A stretch of 64,000 nucleotides of DNA from an uncultured Alphaproteobacteria bacterium (GTDB lineage Bacteria > Pseudomonadota > Alphaproteobacteria > HIMB59). The stretch is from positions 1-64,000 of the forward strand of contig CACDYZ010000005.1 of assembly GCA_902557145.1 (NCBI GenBank), in the 5' to 3' direction. Each line of letters starts with the position of its first letter. Position 1 is the first letter of the stretch. Positions 26,135 to 34,046 of the stretch are shown here, in pieces. The notes under the pieces were generated by a model. That model was not told the DNA's origin. It did no database searches and saw only the letters and a list, made by a program, of their open reading frames with translations. Position numbers and translations under genes: made by a program.

Positions 26135-27442
26135 TTAACAGTCTAGAGTGGTCTCTCTCTCCCAACTAGAAAGGTGTTTGTTAAAGGTACCCCAATCTTG
26201 ATTTTTAAGTTTTACATAACTATTAACTAAATCATCACCAAATCCTGCTCTTATAATTTTTGATTTATCAAAATCACGAATAGCATCAAGAAGGTTTAAA
26301 GGAAGTTTTTTTACCTTTCCAGCTTTGTGACCTTCTGTGTACATATTTATATCTAATCGTTTCCCTGGATCTCTTTTATTATTGAAACCATCTAATCCTA
26401 AAAGGAGAATACCTGCTTGAAGTAAATACGGATTTGTAGCACCATCCATAAGTCTTAATTCAAATCTACCAGCTCCAGGAACTCTAACCATGTGTGTTCT
26501 GTTGTTGCCAGCCCATGTAATGGAACTTGGCGACCATGTTGCACCTGATGTAGTGACACTTCCATTAATTCTTTTATATGAGTTTACAGTAGGATTAAAA
26601 ACTGCAGCCATTTTGTCTGCACTTTCCATTATGCCCCCCAAGAAATTATAACCAGTTTTTGATAAACCTAATTCATCTTTTTTATCTAAAAACATATTTT
26701 TTTTGCCAGCCTTATCCCATATTGATATATGACAATGACACCCATTGCCTGTTAAATTAGTAAAGGGTTTTGGCATGAAGGTTGCTCTTAATGAATGTTT
26801 TTCAGCTATTGATTTTACCATAAATTTAAAAAAGGCATGTCTGTCAGCAGTAACTAAACAATCTGAAAAATCCCAGTTCATTTCAAATTGCCCATTCGCA
26901 TCTTCATGATCATTTTGATAGGGTTTCCAGCCAAGTGAAATCATTGAGTCACAAATTTCAGTAATAACATCGTATCTTCTCATTAATGCAGAAGAGTCAT
27001 AACAAGGTTTTGCTTGTGTATCTCTTTCATCTGACAAAGAAGTTCCATCTGCATTGACTAAAAAAAACTCACATTCAACACCAGATTTCATATAAAGATT
27101 TTTTTTAGCCGCTTTTTCAATTTGTCTTTTTAAAGCAATTCTTGGAGATGTTTCTACTGGCTTTCCATCCATGTATAAATCAGATGCGACCCAAGCTATT
27201 TCCTTATTCCACGGAAGTTGTATAACGCTATCACCATCAGGCATTCCAAACATATCTGAGTCAGCTGGAGACATATCTAGCCACGTTGCAAAACCTGCAA
27301 AACCAGCTCCTTCAGATTGAATTTCATCTATAGCTGTTGCAGGTACTAGTTTCGATCTTAGAACTCCAAATAAATCTACAAAACTTACAAAAAAATATTT
27401 CACTCCATTTTTTTTAGCGAATTGATGAAGGTTAGTGCCCAT
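26135..27442 (-). CDS. gmaS: gamma-glutamylmethylamide synthetase / type III glutamine synthetase (GmaS/GlnT)
   Basis: A 435-aa GS-fold ligase very like rhizobial GlnT in length and motifs: FVDLFGVLRSKLVPA with the ammonium-site Asp kept, GAGFAGFATWLDMSPAD, GVECEFFLV, YQNDHEDANGQFEMNW, GNGCHCHISIW, NRTHMVRVPGAGRFELR and NPTVNSYKRING. GmaS enzymes of methylamine users belong to this group and have this size. They join glutamate and methylamine using ATP. There is no adenylylation-site motif of the GlnA type. Divergent from amt. GlnT (true ammonia use) is the alternative reading, and linkage to mgs/mgd favours GmaS. Confidence 0.72.
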   Translation of the reverse strand: MGTNLHQFAKKNGVKYFFVSFVDLFGVLRSKLVPATAIDEIQSEGAGFAGFATWLDMSPADSDMFGMPDGDSVIQLPWNKEIAWVASDLYMDGKPVETSPRIALKRQIEKAAKKNLYMKSGVECEFFLVNADGTSLSDERDTQAKPCYDSSALMRRYDVITEICDSMISLGWKPYQNDHEDANGQFEMNWDFSDCLVTADRHAFFKFMVKSIAEKHSLRATFMPKPFTNLTGNGCHCHISIWDKAGKKNMFLDKKDELGLSKTGYNFLGGIMESADKMAAVFNPTVNSYKRINGSVTTSGATWSPSSITWAGNNRTHMVRVPGAGRFELRLMDGATNPYLLQAGILLLGLDGFNNKRDPGKRLDINMYTEGHKAGKVKKLPLNLLDAIRDFDKSKIIRAGFGDDLVNSYVKLKNQDWGTFNKHLSSWERETTLDC

Positions 27443-27462
27443 TAATTTTCTCCTCTTTCATA

Positions 27463-27478
27463 TTTGCATATGCAAATG
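27463..27478. promoter_or_regulatory. perfect 16-bp palindrome upstream of gmaS
   Basis: ATTTGCATATGCAAAT is fully self-complementary. A second partial copy (TTGCATATGATT, 27480-27491) follows directly. They lie 20-50 bp upstream of the minus-strand gmaS start and 170-200 bp upstream of amt. Likely an operator for a dimeric regulator. It is unlike the IclR-type sites and unlike the NtrC consensus. Confidence 0.5.
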
Positions 27479-27575
27479 TTGCATATGATTAAAACACATT
27501 GATAACATTCAATTTTTAACTGAATTTCAAACTATTTTGATTTTATAATTAACTAATTAAAAAGTAAAATACTTA

Positions 27576-27625
27576 AAAGGATATTAAAAATGATTCTCAT
27601 TATGTAGGAGATGAGTTTTTTTTCT
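27576..27625 (+). promoter_or_regulatory. possible leader peptide and hairpin before amt
   Basis: AAAGG at 27576 precedes a tiny ORF, ATG ATT CTC ATT ATG TAG (27590-27607). CTCAT (27597-27601) can pair with ATGAG downstream, and a run of eight T follows. Together this could be a weak attenuator in the amt leader. The stem is only 5 bp, so the evidence is thin. Confidence 0.2.
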
Positions 27626-27662
27626 TTTTATTTTTATAAAAATAAATAAGGAGGTCATTAAT

Positions 27663-28940
27663 ATGACACTTGAAGAACTTGAAGTGTTTGTGACGACGCA
27701 AGCCAACGTAAGTATGGAAGCATACTATTGGTGGTGTACAGCGTTGATGATCGCAATTCACGTAGGTTTTTTAATGTATGAGGTTGGAGCTTCACGTTTC
27801 AAGAATGCCGTTTCCTCAGCAGTAAAAAATCTTTTAGCGTTCGCCTTTATGATACCCACCTTTTGGTTATTTGGTTGGTACATTTACTTGGCGTTCCCTG
27901 GAGGTTTCACTCCGATTGACCTAGAGGGATATGGAACCCCATGGAATGTTTCAATGGGACCAATGTTAAGCGACCAGGCTACTGGTGTTTTCTGGGCAGC
28001 ATTTACACTTTTTGCTTGTACTACAGCATCTGTTTTTTCAGGAGCTGTTTTGGAAAGAATAAGAATTAGTGCATTTGTTTTCTTAGCTGTAATCTTAGGT
28101 TCTGTTGCTTGGATTTTGGGCGCAGCTTGGGGTTGGCATCCTGACGGATGGTTAGTAACACAATTTGGTTACCACGATGTAGGAGCTGCAGGTGTTGTAC
28201 ACATGATAGCTGGTTGGTTTGCATTTGGTGTTGTCCTGAACTTAGGTCCAAGAGTTGGTAAATATAACGCTGATGGCACAGCGAATGAAATTGAAGGTCA
28301 TGATTTGAGATTTTCTTTCGTAGGTCTTCTAATGATTATTGTTGGTTTCTTTGGATTCCTCGGTGGTTGTTTAATCTGGGCTGGTGCTGATTTAGGTGGA
28401 TGGATTAACATCTACGGTGCTCCAGCAACTTTATCATCATTCGCATTTAATACGTTAATGGGTCTAGCTGGAGGTATGATTGGTGCCTTCTGGATGAGTA
28501 AAGGTAATCCTTTCTGGATGATGTCTGGTGGTCTTGCAGGTATATTCTCCTGTGCCTCTGGTCTTGATGTCTGGTATCCAGGATTAGCTTTTGTCCTCGG
28601 ATTTGTGGGTGGTGTAATAATTATTCCTGCGAATAATTGGTTGCATAATACCTTCAAAATCGATGATCCTGTTGGTGCTATTTCAGTGCACGGTGTAGCT
28701 GGTATTTGGGGTGTTGTTGCAATGGGTTTATTTGCTTCAGGATATCCTGCCTCTGGAGACATTCCTCCAACTAGCTTTGGTGGTCAATTAGTTGGCTGTA
28801 TAGTTATGTTCTTAGTAGGCTTTGTGCCTGGATACGGAATATCATTCATCATGAAGGCGATGGGATGGTTGCGTGTACCAGATGCAGTGCAAAAAGCGGG
28901 TATTGACCAAGCTGAACTAGGGCTGAAAGCATATCAATAA
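27663..28940 (+). CDS. amt: ammonium/methylammonium transporter (Amt family)
   Basis: A 425-aa polytopic membrane protein of the Amt/Mep/Rh family with about 11 helices. It has YEVGASRFKNAVSSAVKNLL near 40, GAVLERIRISAF, and the two pore histidines in VVHMIAGWFAFG and ISVHGVAGIWGVV. The cytoplasmic C-tail is short. It has Shine-Dalgarno AAGGAGG. Neighbouring gmaS and the mgs/mgd genes make methylammonium a likely substrate besides ammonium. No GlnK is encoded beside it; the only PII gene in the window is glnB at 50857. Confidence 0.9.
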   Translation: MTLEELEVFVTTQANVSMEAYYWWCTALMIAIHVGFLMYEVGASRFKNAVSSAVKNLLAFAFMIPTFWLFGWYIYLAFPGGFTPIDLEGYGTPWNVSMGPMLSDQATGVFWAAFTLFACTTASVFSGAVLERIRISAFVFLAVILGSVAWILGAAWGWHPDGWLVTQFGYHDVGAAGVVHMIAGWFAFGVVLNLGPRVGKYNADGTANEIEGHDLRFSFVGLLMIIVGFFGFLGGCLIWAGADLGGWINIYGAPATLSSFAFNTLMGLAGGMIGAFWMSKGNPFWMMSGGLAGIFSCASGLDVWYPGLAFVLGFVGGVIIIPANNWLHNTFKIDDPVGAISVHGVAGIWGVVAMGLFASGYPASGDIPPTSFGGQLVGCIVMFLVGFVPGYGISFIMKAMGWLRVPDAVQKAGIDQAELGLKAYQ

Positions 28941-28963
28941 AGGTAATAAGGAAAGGATAAATT

Positions 28964-29137
28964 ATGAATTCATGGCCAGGACCTGAAAACAGTTGGGAAG
29001 GTGTAGATGCTTATTTCACCTCTGCCAATAGTGAAGGTACATTAATATTCTGGACCCTTCTTGTAATAGCCTTGTTAATACTTGTTACAATGCTTGCAGC
29101 AAGACACGAGTCAGATACTGCTAACAAAACTAAATAA
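28964..29137 (+). CDS. small single-helix membrane protein after amt
   Basis: A 57-aa ORF with a good Shine-Dalgarno (AGGAAAGGA, 28949-28957). Residues 1-26 are polar and aromatic (MNSWPGPENSWEGVDAYF start). Residues about 27-46 form one membrane helix (TLIFWTLLVIALLILVTMLA). The tail RHESDTANKTK is polar. It starts 23 bp after amt and is followed by a hairpin, so it looks like the last gene of an amt operon. No family recognised; it may be an Amt accessory peptide. Confidence 0.65.
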   Translation: MNSWPGPENSWEGVDAYFTSANSEGTLIFWTLLVIALLILVTMLAARHESDTANKTK

Positions 29138-29151
29138 ATACTTTATTATTA

Positions 29152-29172
29152 TGGCGGGGATTTACCCCGCCA
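29152..29172 (+). terminator. GC-rich hairpin after the amt operon
   Basis: TGGCGGGG / CCCCGCCA form an 8-bp perfect stem with a 5-nt loop 14 bp after the small ORF stop. It is much more GC-rich than its surroundings. The T tract is short (ATTTAAAC), so it is a probable, not certain, terminator. Confidence 0.6.
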
Positions 29173-29183
29173 TTTAAACTGTT

Positions 29184-29354
29184 ATGGATTACAACACAAC
29201 AAATTATTTTTTCCAAAATCTAGTAAGTCTTGTACTAGAAAATAGATTAATCGCTGCTGTATTATGGATAGTCTTCATGTATTTCATTCTCAGAAAAATA
29301 GCAAAAAAAGATAACGACTATATCCTTCATAAATTTACAAGATCTAATAAATAA
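29184..29354 (+). CDS. small single-helix membrane protein, hypothetical
   Basis: A 56-aa ORF with a hydrophobic stretch at about 21-37 (LIAAVLWIVFMYFIL) and a basic tail (RKIAKKDND then HKFTRSNK), predicting one membrane helix. The ribosome-binding site is weak and the start is 12 bp after the hairpin, so expression is less certain than for the ORF at 28964. It ends 2 bp before the amidotransferase gene. Confidence 0.45.
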   Translation: MDYNTTNYFFQNLVSLVLENRLIAAVLWIVFMYFILRKIAKKDNDYILHKFTRSNK

Positions 29355-29356
29355 AT

Positions 29357-30088
29357 TTGAATTTTTTAATCATAAGTGGCATGGATGAGAGCCATGACAT
29401 TGAACATGCAAGTGCTGAGTGTTTCTTTCAGCATCAATATTTTAGAGATATCATAATTTCTGAAAGGGAAGATGCTAATATTTCTGTATATAATACATAT
29501 AAAAATAAAATAGATGATTTAAATAAGTATGATGCTTTTCTTTGGACAGGCGGTCTAGGAAGTATTTACGAGACTAATAGTCATAATAAAAATCAAATTG
29601 AAATATGTGAGAAAATTTTAAAATTAGACAAGCCTCTTTGGGGGAGTTGCTGGGGGCTTCAAGTTATTGCCTACTGTTATGGTGATGTAATAAAAAAAAG
29701 CAAAAAACCTGAATTTGGATACTCCGAAAAAATTGAAATCATCAAAAATCATAAATCCTATAAAGATAAAATTAATTACTTTACCGCACCAGGTCATCAT
29801 TACGATCATTTAGAGAGTATAAATTCGGAATTTGAAATTATTTCTCAAAATAATCTTTCTATCCAATCTATAAGTCATAAAAGTAAAAATATTTTTTGTA
29901 CACAATATCACCCAGAGTTACCCTATAATTTCATAGGTAGTTTAATGAAATACTGGAAAAAAAATTATCTCAAAATTATGGATGAGTTTAATTTTAATAA
30001 TCTTTTAAATAAATTAGAGATATTAGAGAAAGAGGATAAATATAATAGAAAATTAGAAATTGAAAATTGGCTTAGAGATCTTAATTAG
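29357..30088 (+). CDS. class-I glutamine amidotransferase-like protein
   Basis: A 243-aa single-domain amidotransferase of the GMP-synthase/PuuD type. The nucleophile elbow is WGSCWGLQVIAY (Cys near 99), the catalytic His lies in FCTQYHPELP near 185, and the oxyanion region is LWTGGLGSIYE. The start is TTG at 29357, the only one that keeps the first beta strand (FLIISGMDES). It is separated from a GS-like ligase (30404) only by a small minus-strand ORF. A ligase plus hydrolase pair recalls PuuA/PuuD, where a glutamyl amide is made and later cleaved. Substrate is unknown. Confidence 0.75.
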   Translation: MNFLIISGMDESHDIEHASAECFFQHQYFRDIIISEREDANISVYNTYKNKIDDLNKYDAFLWTGGLGSIYETNSHNKNQIEICEKILKLDKPLWGSCWGLQVIAYCYGDVIKKSKKPEFGYSEKIEIIKNHKSYKDKINYFTAPGHHYDHLESINSEFEIISQNNLSIQSISHKSKNIFCTQYHPELPYNFIGSLMKYWKKNYLKIMDEFNFNNLLNKLEILEKEDKYNRKLEIENWLRDLN

Positions 30089-30336
30089 TTATCTTCTTTT
30101 GTTACTATCATTACAACAAAAAGAAAGAAAAGTGATAAAATTCCACAAAAAACAGATCCAAAAAAAATAGTCGAAAGGATAAAGAAAAAAATATCTAGGC
30201 TAGTTATTTTACTAAAAAATAATGGATTAGTTAAAAATTGATCAACAACTAGTATAAAACTCATTATGAGTAATCCAGATAAAAACCCTCTTTTATAATA
30301 TCTTATCCATGATTTTTTAAAGTAGCTAAAGTTCAT
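30085..30336 (-). CDS. small three-helix membrane protein, hypothetical
   Basis: An 83-aa ORF with hydrophobic segments at about 18-33, 44-60 and 62-78 (GILSLFFLFVVMIV) and a basic N-terminus (KKSWIRYYKRG). It overlaps the end of the amidotransferase gene by 4 bp on the opposite strand. No family recognised. The clean hydrophobic pattern and the lack of any plus-strand gene in the gap support a real gene. Confidence 0.5.
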   Translation of the reverse strand: MNFSYFKKSWIRYYKRGFLSGLLIMSFILVVDQFLTNPLFFSKITSLDIFFFILSTIFFGSVFCGILSLFFLFVVMIVTKEDN

Positions 30337-30346
30337 TATGTATTGG

Positions 30347-30368
30347 TATTTTCTATATTATGAAAATA
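30347..30368. promoter_or_regulatory. inverted repeat upstream of the third GS-like gene
   Basis: TATTTTC (30347-30353) and GAAAATA (30362-30368) are perfect arms around 8 bp. The repeat lies 36-57 bp upstream of the GTG start at 30404. It may be an operator, though A/T-rich repeats of this size also arise by chance here. Confidence 0.3.
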
Positions 30369-30403
30369 TACTTATAAATCTATTAATTTAATTGGAGGAA
30401 TAT

Positions 30404-31801
30404 GTGAGTAATTATCATCAAAATATAAAAGATGCTCTACCTGATCCTAAAAGAGTAAAAAAAATTAAAAAAGACTTAGAGTCAAAAGGAGTTAAATATA
30501 TTTATTCCAATTGGATTGATTTTTTAGGAAGTCCTAAAACGAAACCAATGCCTATTTCAGATTTTGAAGATTTATGTGCTGGAAAAGGTCCCCAATTTGC
30601 AGTTCATTCAGTATCTTTTGTCCCTGAGTTAACACCAGCTGATAATGATCAGATACCCGTACCTGATCTTGATAGTCTTGTTATTTGTCCCTGGGATAAA
30701 ACATGTGCTTGGGTTTTTGCAGATCTTTACTGGAACGACAAACCCTACGATGTTTGTCCAAGAATGACTCTAAAAAGGCAAATTAAAAAATGTGAAAAAT
30801 CTGATTTAAAATTTTTTGTTGGTATAGAACCAGAATTTTTTTTAATGAAATGGGATGGTGATAAACCTGTAAAAGCTATTGATAGAGATCCCATTCCTTT
30901 GAGAAGACAAGCTTTTGGATATGACGCTGAATATTCAATAGATGGAATGAATTTCTTAAAAGAGATTATTGATATTTTAAATAATGATCTGAAATGGGAC
31001 TTACATGATGTCGTAGCTGAGGGTGCTTACGGTCAATATGAATTAGATTTTGGATATACAGATATTCTTTCAATGGCTGATAGATTTGTCTTTTTGCGAG
31101 TTCTTCTAAAAGAGATAGCAAAAAAATATGGTTATTTTGTATCTTTTATGCCAAAAACTACAATTAGTGACTGGCGATCTGGAGCTCATATCAACCACAG
31201 TGTAGCTTCTATAAAAAAGAAAAATAAAAATATTTATAAAGATGGAGATAAATTTTCAGATAAAGCATATAACGCTGTTGCAGGAATACTTAAACATGGT
31301 GCTGCTATCACAGCTTTAGCTTGCCCTACGGTTAATTCTTATAATGGTTTTGTACCTACTGTTGAGGGCTTAGATGGTGGAATGCATACCTGGGCTCCAA
31401 CTCATATGACTTATGGAAATAATAATAGATCTGCCATGATAAGGTTACCTCAAAACAGATATTGTATAGAAGATAGAGCTTCAGATTTAACTCAAAATCC
31501 ATACCTTACTTTCTCATTATTGGCTGCCGCGGCTACTGAGGGCATTGATAAGAAGATGACACCACCTAAAGCCACTAATAAAAGTCTGTATGATTTAACA
31601 GAAAAAGAAAAAAAACAAGTAACCAGTCTTCCAAGAAACTTACTAGAGGCAGTTGATGCTTTCGCAGCAGACCCTTTAACTAAAGAGGTGTTTTCAGAGG
31701 CCATGATCAATAATTTTGTGGGATATAAATACGACGAGTGGTCGAGGTATCATACCACAACTACAGATTGGGAAATTAAAGAATATTTAAAGTTATTTTA
31801 A
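30404..31801 (+). CDS. glutamine-synthetase-like ligase, third noncanonical copy
   Basis: A GS-fold protein of about 465 aa, close to PuuA in length. It shows NWIDFLGSPKTKP (Asp of the ammonium loop kept), VGIEPEFFLMKW, VVAEGAYGQYELDFGY, RSGAHINHSVASI (HxN instead of HxH), CPTVNSYNGFVP and NNNRSAMIRLP. The frame opens at TTG 30392, but that codon overlaps the GGAGG ribosome-binding site. GTG 30404, 5 bp after GGAGG, is the better start. It sits between an amidotransferase and a MetX-like hydrolase. Glutamylation of an amine is inferred; the substrate is unknown. Confidence 0.75.
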   Translation: MSNYHQNIKDALPDPKRVKKIKKDLESKGVKYIYSNWIDFLGSPKTKPMPISDFEDLCAGKGPQFAVHSVSFVPELTPADNDQIPVPDLDSLVICPWDKTCAWVFADLYWNDKPYDVCPRMTLKRQIKKCEKSDLKFFVGIEPEFFLMKWDGDKPVKAIDRDPIPLRRQAFGYDAEYSIDGMNFLKEIIDILNNDLKWDLHDVVAEGAYGQYELDFGYTDILSMADRFVFLRVLLKEIAKKYGYFVSFMPKTTISDWRSGAHINHSVASIKKKNKNIYKDGDKFSDKAYNAVAGILKHGAAITALACPTVNSYNGFVPTVEGLDGGMHTWAPTHMTYGNNNRSAMIRLPQNRYCIEDRASDLTQNPYLTFSLLAAAATEGIDKKMTPPKATNKSLYDLTEKEKKQVTSLPRNLLEAVDAFAADPLTKEVFSEAMINNFVGYKYDEWSRYHTTTTDWEIKEYLKLF

Positions 31802-32818
31802 TTGATAAATAAACAAGAATTAAAAAATTTTGAACTAAAAAATTTCAAACTCAAATCAGGAACAACAATCGATTTAGATTTGAAATACTTAGCATTTGGT
31901 AATCTTAACGAAGACAAATCAAATGTTATTTTGTACCCAACTAGGTATGCAGGAACTCACTTAGAGCAAGGAAATATAATTAATGATAATTTTCCTATTA
32001 ACCCCAATGATTACTTCATCATTATACCTAACATGTTTTGCAATGGAGTATCTTCTTCACCAAGCAATGTAAATGGAGAAATAAAGGGACCAAATTTTCC
32101 GTTAATCACAATCTACGATAATGTTAAAGCTCAAAAAATTTTATTAGAAAAAACATTAGATATTGAAAAAATTAAACTTGTAATAGGGTGGTCAATGGGA
32201 GGGCAACAAGCACTTCAATGGGCTTCATACTTCCCTGACTCGATAGAAAGTGCCATTTCAATGTGTGGTCATGCCAAGACCACGGGTCATACTTATGTTT
32301 TTCTTGAGGGTGTATATGCTGCTTTGATATCTGACCCTAATTGGAATAAAGGCAATTATGAAAGCCAACCAAACCAAGGGAAAACTACAATGGCAAGAGT
32401 ATGGGCGGGATGGGCCCATGGTCAAAACTGGTTCAGAGAAAAACATTATTTAAGTAATGGTTTTAAAAATCCAAAAGAGGTATTAGATAAATTATGGAAC
32501 AAAATTTATTATCAGCGTGATGCGAATGATCTTTTAGCTATGATTAGAACTTGGCAGGAGCATGATATTAGTAACAATGAATTATACCAAAACGACTTTT
32601 CTAAAGCTTTAAATTCAATATCTGCAAAAACAATCCTTATGCCAGGTCATAATGATTTGTATTTTCCACCAGAGGATAATGAAATTGAATTAAAAGATAT
32701 TCCCAATGGAGAATTAAGAATCATTCCCTCAGACTATGGCCATTACGCCGGTGCGGGTAAATCTAAAGAAGACCTTGATTTTATTAATAAAGCTATTAGC
32801 GAGATACTAGTTAATTAA
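31802..32818 (+). CDS. alpha/beta hydrolase of the homoserine O-acetyltransferase (MetX-like) family
   Basis: A 338-aa protein whose nucleophile elbow GWSMGGQQALQW (Ser near 131), acid in PGHNDLYFPPED and His in YGHYAGAG make a full catalytic triad. The N-terminal YPTRYAGTHLEQGN and VNGEIKGPNFP follow the MetX pattern. Homoserine acetyltransferases are usually longer (about 360-380), and the family also contains hydrolases. It begins with TTG directly after the GS-like gene stop, so it is co-transcribed with it, which argues for a role beside the ligase rather than in methionine synthesis. It overlaps tyrS convergently by 8 bp. Confidence 0.7.
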   Translation: MINKQELKNFELKNFKLKSGTTIDLDLKYLAFGNLNEDKSNVILYPTRYAGTHLEQGNIINDNFPINPNDYFIIIPNMFCNGVSSSPSNVNGEIKGPNFPLITIYDNVKAQKILLEKTLDIEKIKLVIGWSMGGQQALQWASYFPDSIESAISMCGHAKTTGHTYVFLEGVYAALISDPNWNKGNYESQPNQGKTTMARVWAGWAHGQNWFREKHYLSNGFKNPKEVLDKLWNKIYYQRDANDLLAMIRTWQEHDISNNELYQNDFSKALNSISAKTILMPGHNDLYFPPEDNEIELKDIPNGELRIIPSDYGHYAGAGKSKEDLDFINKAISEILVN

Positions 32819-34013
32819 ATTTTAGTTTAAAAAGTTTCTTTTTACCAATTTTTAAAACTTGATTATCATTTTTATTATTCAGAACAGTATTAAAGTCATT
32901 TACGGTGCTGTCATCTATCTTAATACCCCCACCTTCAATTAGTCTTTTAGCTTCTGATTTTGAACTAACTAAGTTGTGACTTATGAGTGCATCTATAATT
33001 TTAATATCTAAATTTTTATCTAGTAAAATCTCGTCTAAATTTTCATCTGAATTATTTTCAAATATAGAAATAGCTTTTTTTTCAGCATCCTCTGCAGATT
33101 TTTGTGAGTGGCAATCTGAGGTTACTAAAAAAGCAAGTTTCTTTTTTGCTTCATTGATATTTTCTGAGATGATATTTTTTATTTCACTCTTATCTAAGTC
33201 ACTAAATATAAGTAATAGCTTTTCTACATCGTTATCATCTACATTTCGCCAATATTGATAAAAATCATATGAGTTATACTTATTTTCATCTATCCATACC
33301 GCTCCTTGCTCAGTTTTGCCCATCTTTTTCCCAGTTGAAGTTGTTAACAAAGGTGTGGTAAGTCCAAAAGCGCCTTTTTTATTTATTTTAGATATGATTT
33401 CCATTCCTAAAACTATATTTCCCCATTGGTCAGATCCACCAATTTGTAAATCACATTTTTCATTTTTATTTAAATAAAGAAAGTCATAACTTTGGAGTAT
33501 CATGTAATTAAATTCTAAAAAAGATAATGATTGTTCTCTTTTAAGTCTTTCTTTAACACTTTCAAAAGTTAGCATTCTATTAATTGAAACATGACTACCT
33601 ACATCTCTTAACAATTCGATATAATTTAATTTATCTAACCATTGATCATTATTAATGAAGGTTATATTTTCTTTAAAATCTCTAAAATAATGTTCGAAAA
33701 TTCTTTTGAAATTATCAATATTTTTTTGAATATTGTCGTAACTTAAAATTTGTCTCGCTGTATCTTTACCTGATGGATCTCCTACTTTTGTGGTACCTCC
33801 ACCCAGTAGCACTATTGCTTGATGACCGTGCTTGATAAGTGTCTTTATAGCTCTTAATTGTACCAGACTTCCAACATGTAAAGCATCAGCTGTTGCATCA
33901 AAGCCAATATAAAAAATTATTTTTTTCTTATTTAATAATGTATTTAGTTCAATTTCATTTGTGCACTGATTGAATAGATGTCTATCTTTAAATAACTGTA
34001 TATAATCAATCAT
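32811..34013 (-). CDS. tyrS: tyrosyl-tRNA synthetase
   Basis: Charges tRNA-Tyr, 400 aa. It is a class I synthetase with GFDATADALHVGSL as the HIGH region (about 34-47), SFLEFNYMILQSYDF, QIGGSDQWGNIVLG, and KKMGKTEQGAVW as the KMSKS loop. The C-terminal S4 RNA-binding domain (LVSSKSEAKRLIEGGGIKID) is present. The gene is divergent from anmK with only 33 bp between them, a pairing common in proteobacteria. Confidence 0.95.
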   Translation of the reverse strand: MIDYIQLFKDRHLFNQCTNEIELNTLLNKKKIIFYIGFDATADALHVGSLVQLRAIKTLIKHGHQAIVLLGGGTTKVGDPSGKDTARQILSYDNIQKNIDNFKRIFEHYFRDFKENITFINNDQWLDKLNYIELLRDVGSHVSINRMLTFESVKERLKREQSLSFLEFNYMILQSYDFLYLNKNEKCDLQIGGSDQWGNIVLGMEIISKINKKGAFGLTTPLLTTSTGKKMGKTEQGAVWIDENKYNSYDFYQYWRNVDDNDVEKLLLIFSDLDKSEIKNIISENINEAKKKLAFLVTSDCHSQKSAEDAEKKAISIFENNSDENLDEILLDKNLDIKIIDALISHNLVSSKSEAKRLIEGGGIKIDDSTVNDFNTVLNNKNDNQVLKIGKKKLFKLKFN

Positions 34014-34046
34014 ATATAATAATTAACATAATTTTATAGATATCAA

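Noticed and set aside
28412-28762. 116-aa minus-strand ORF inside amt
   Set aside because: Pro/Ala-rich antisense shadow typical of the reverse strand of membrane-protein genes.
30392-30403. TTG start for the third GS-like gene
   Set aside because: This codon overlaps the GGAGG ribosome-binding site; GTG 30404 is correctly spaced.
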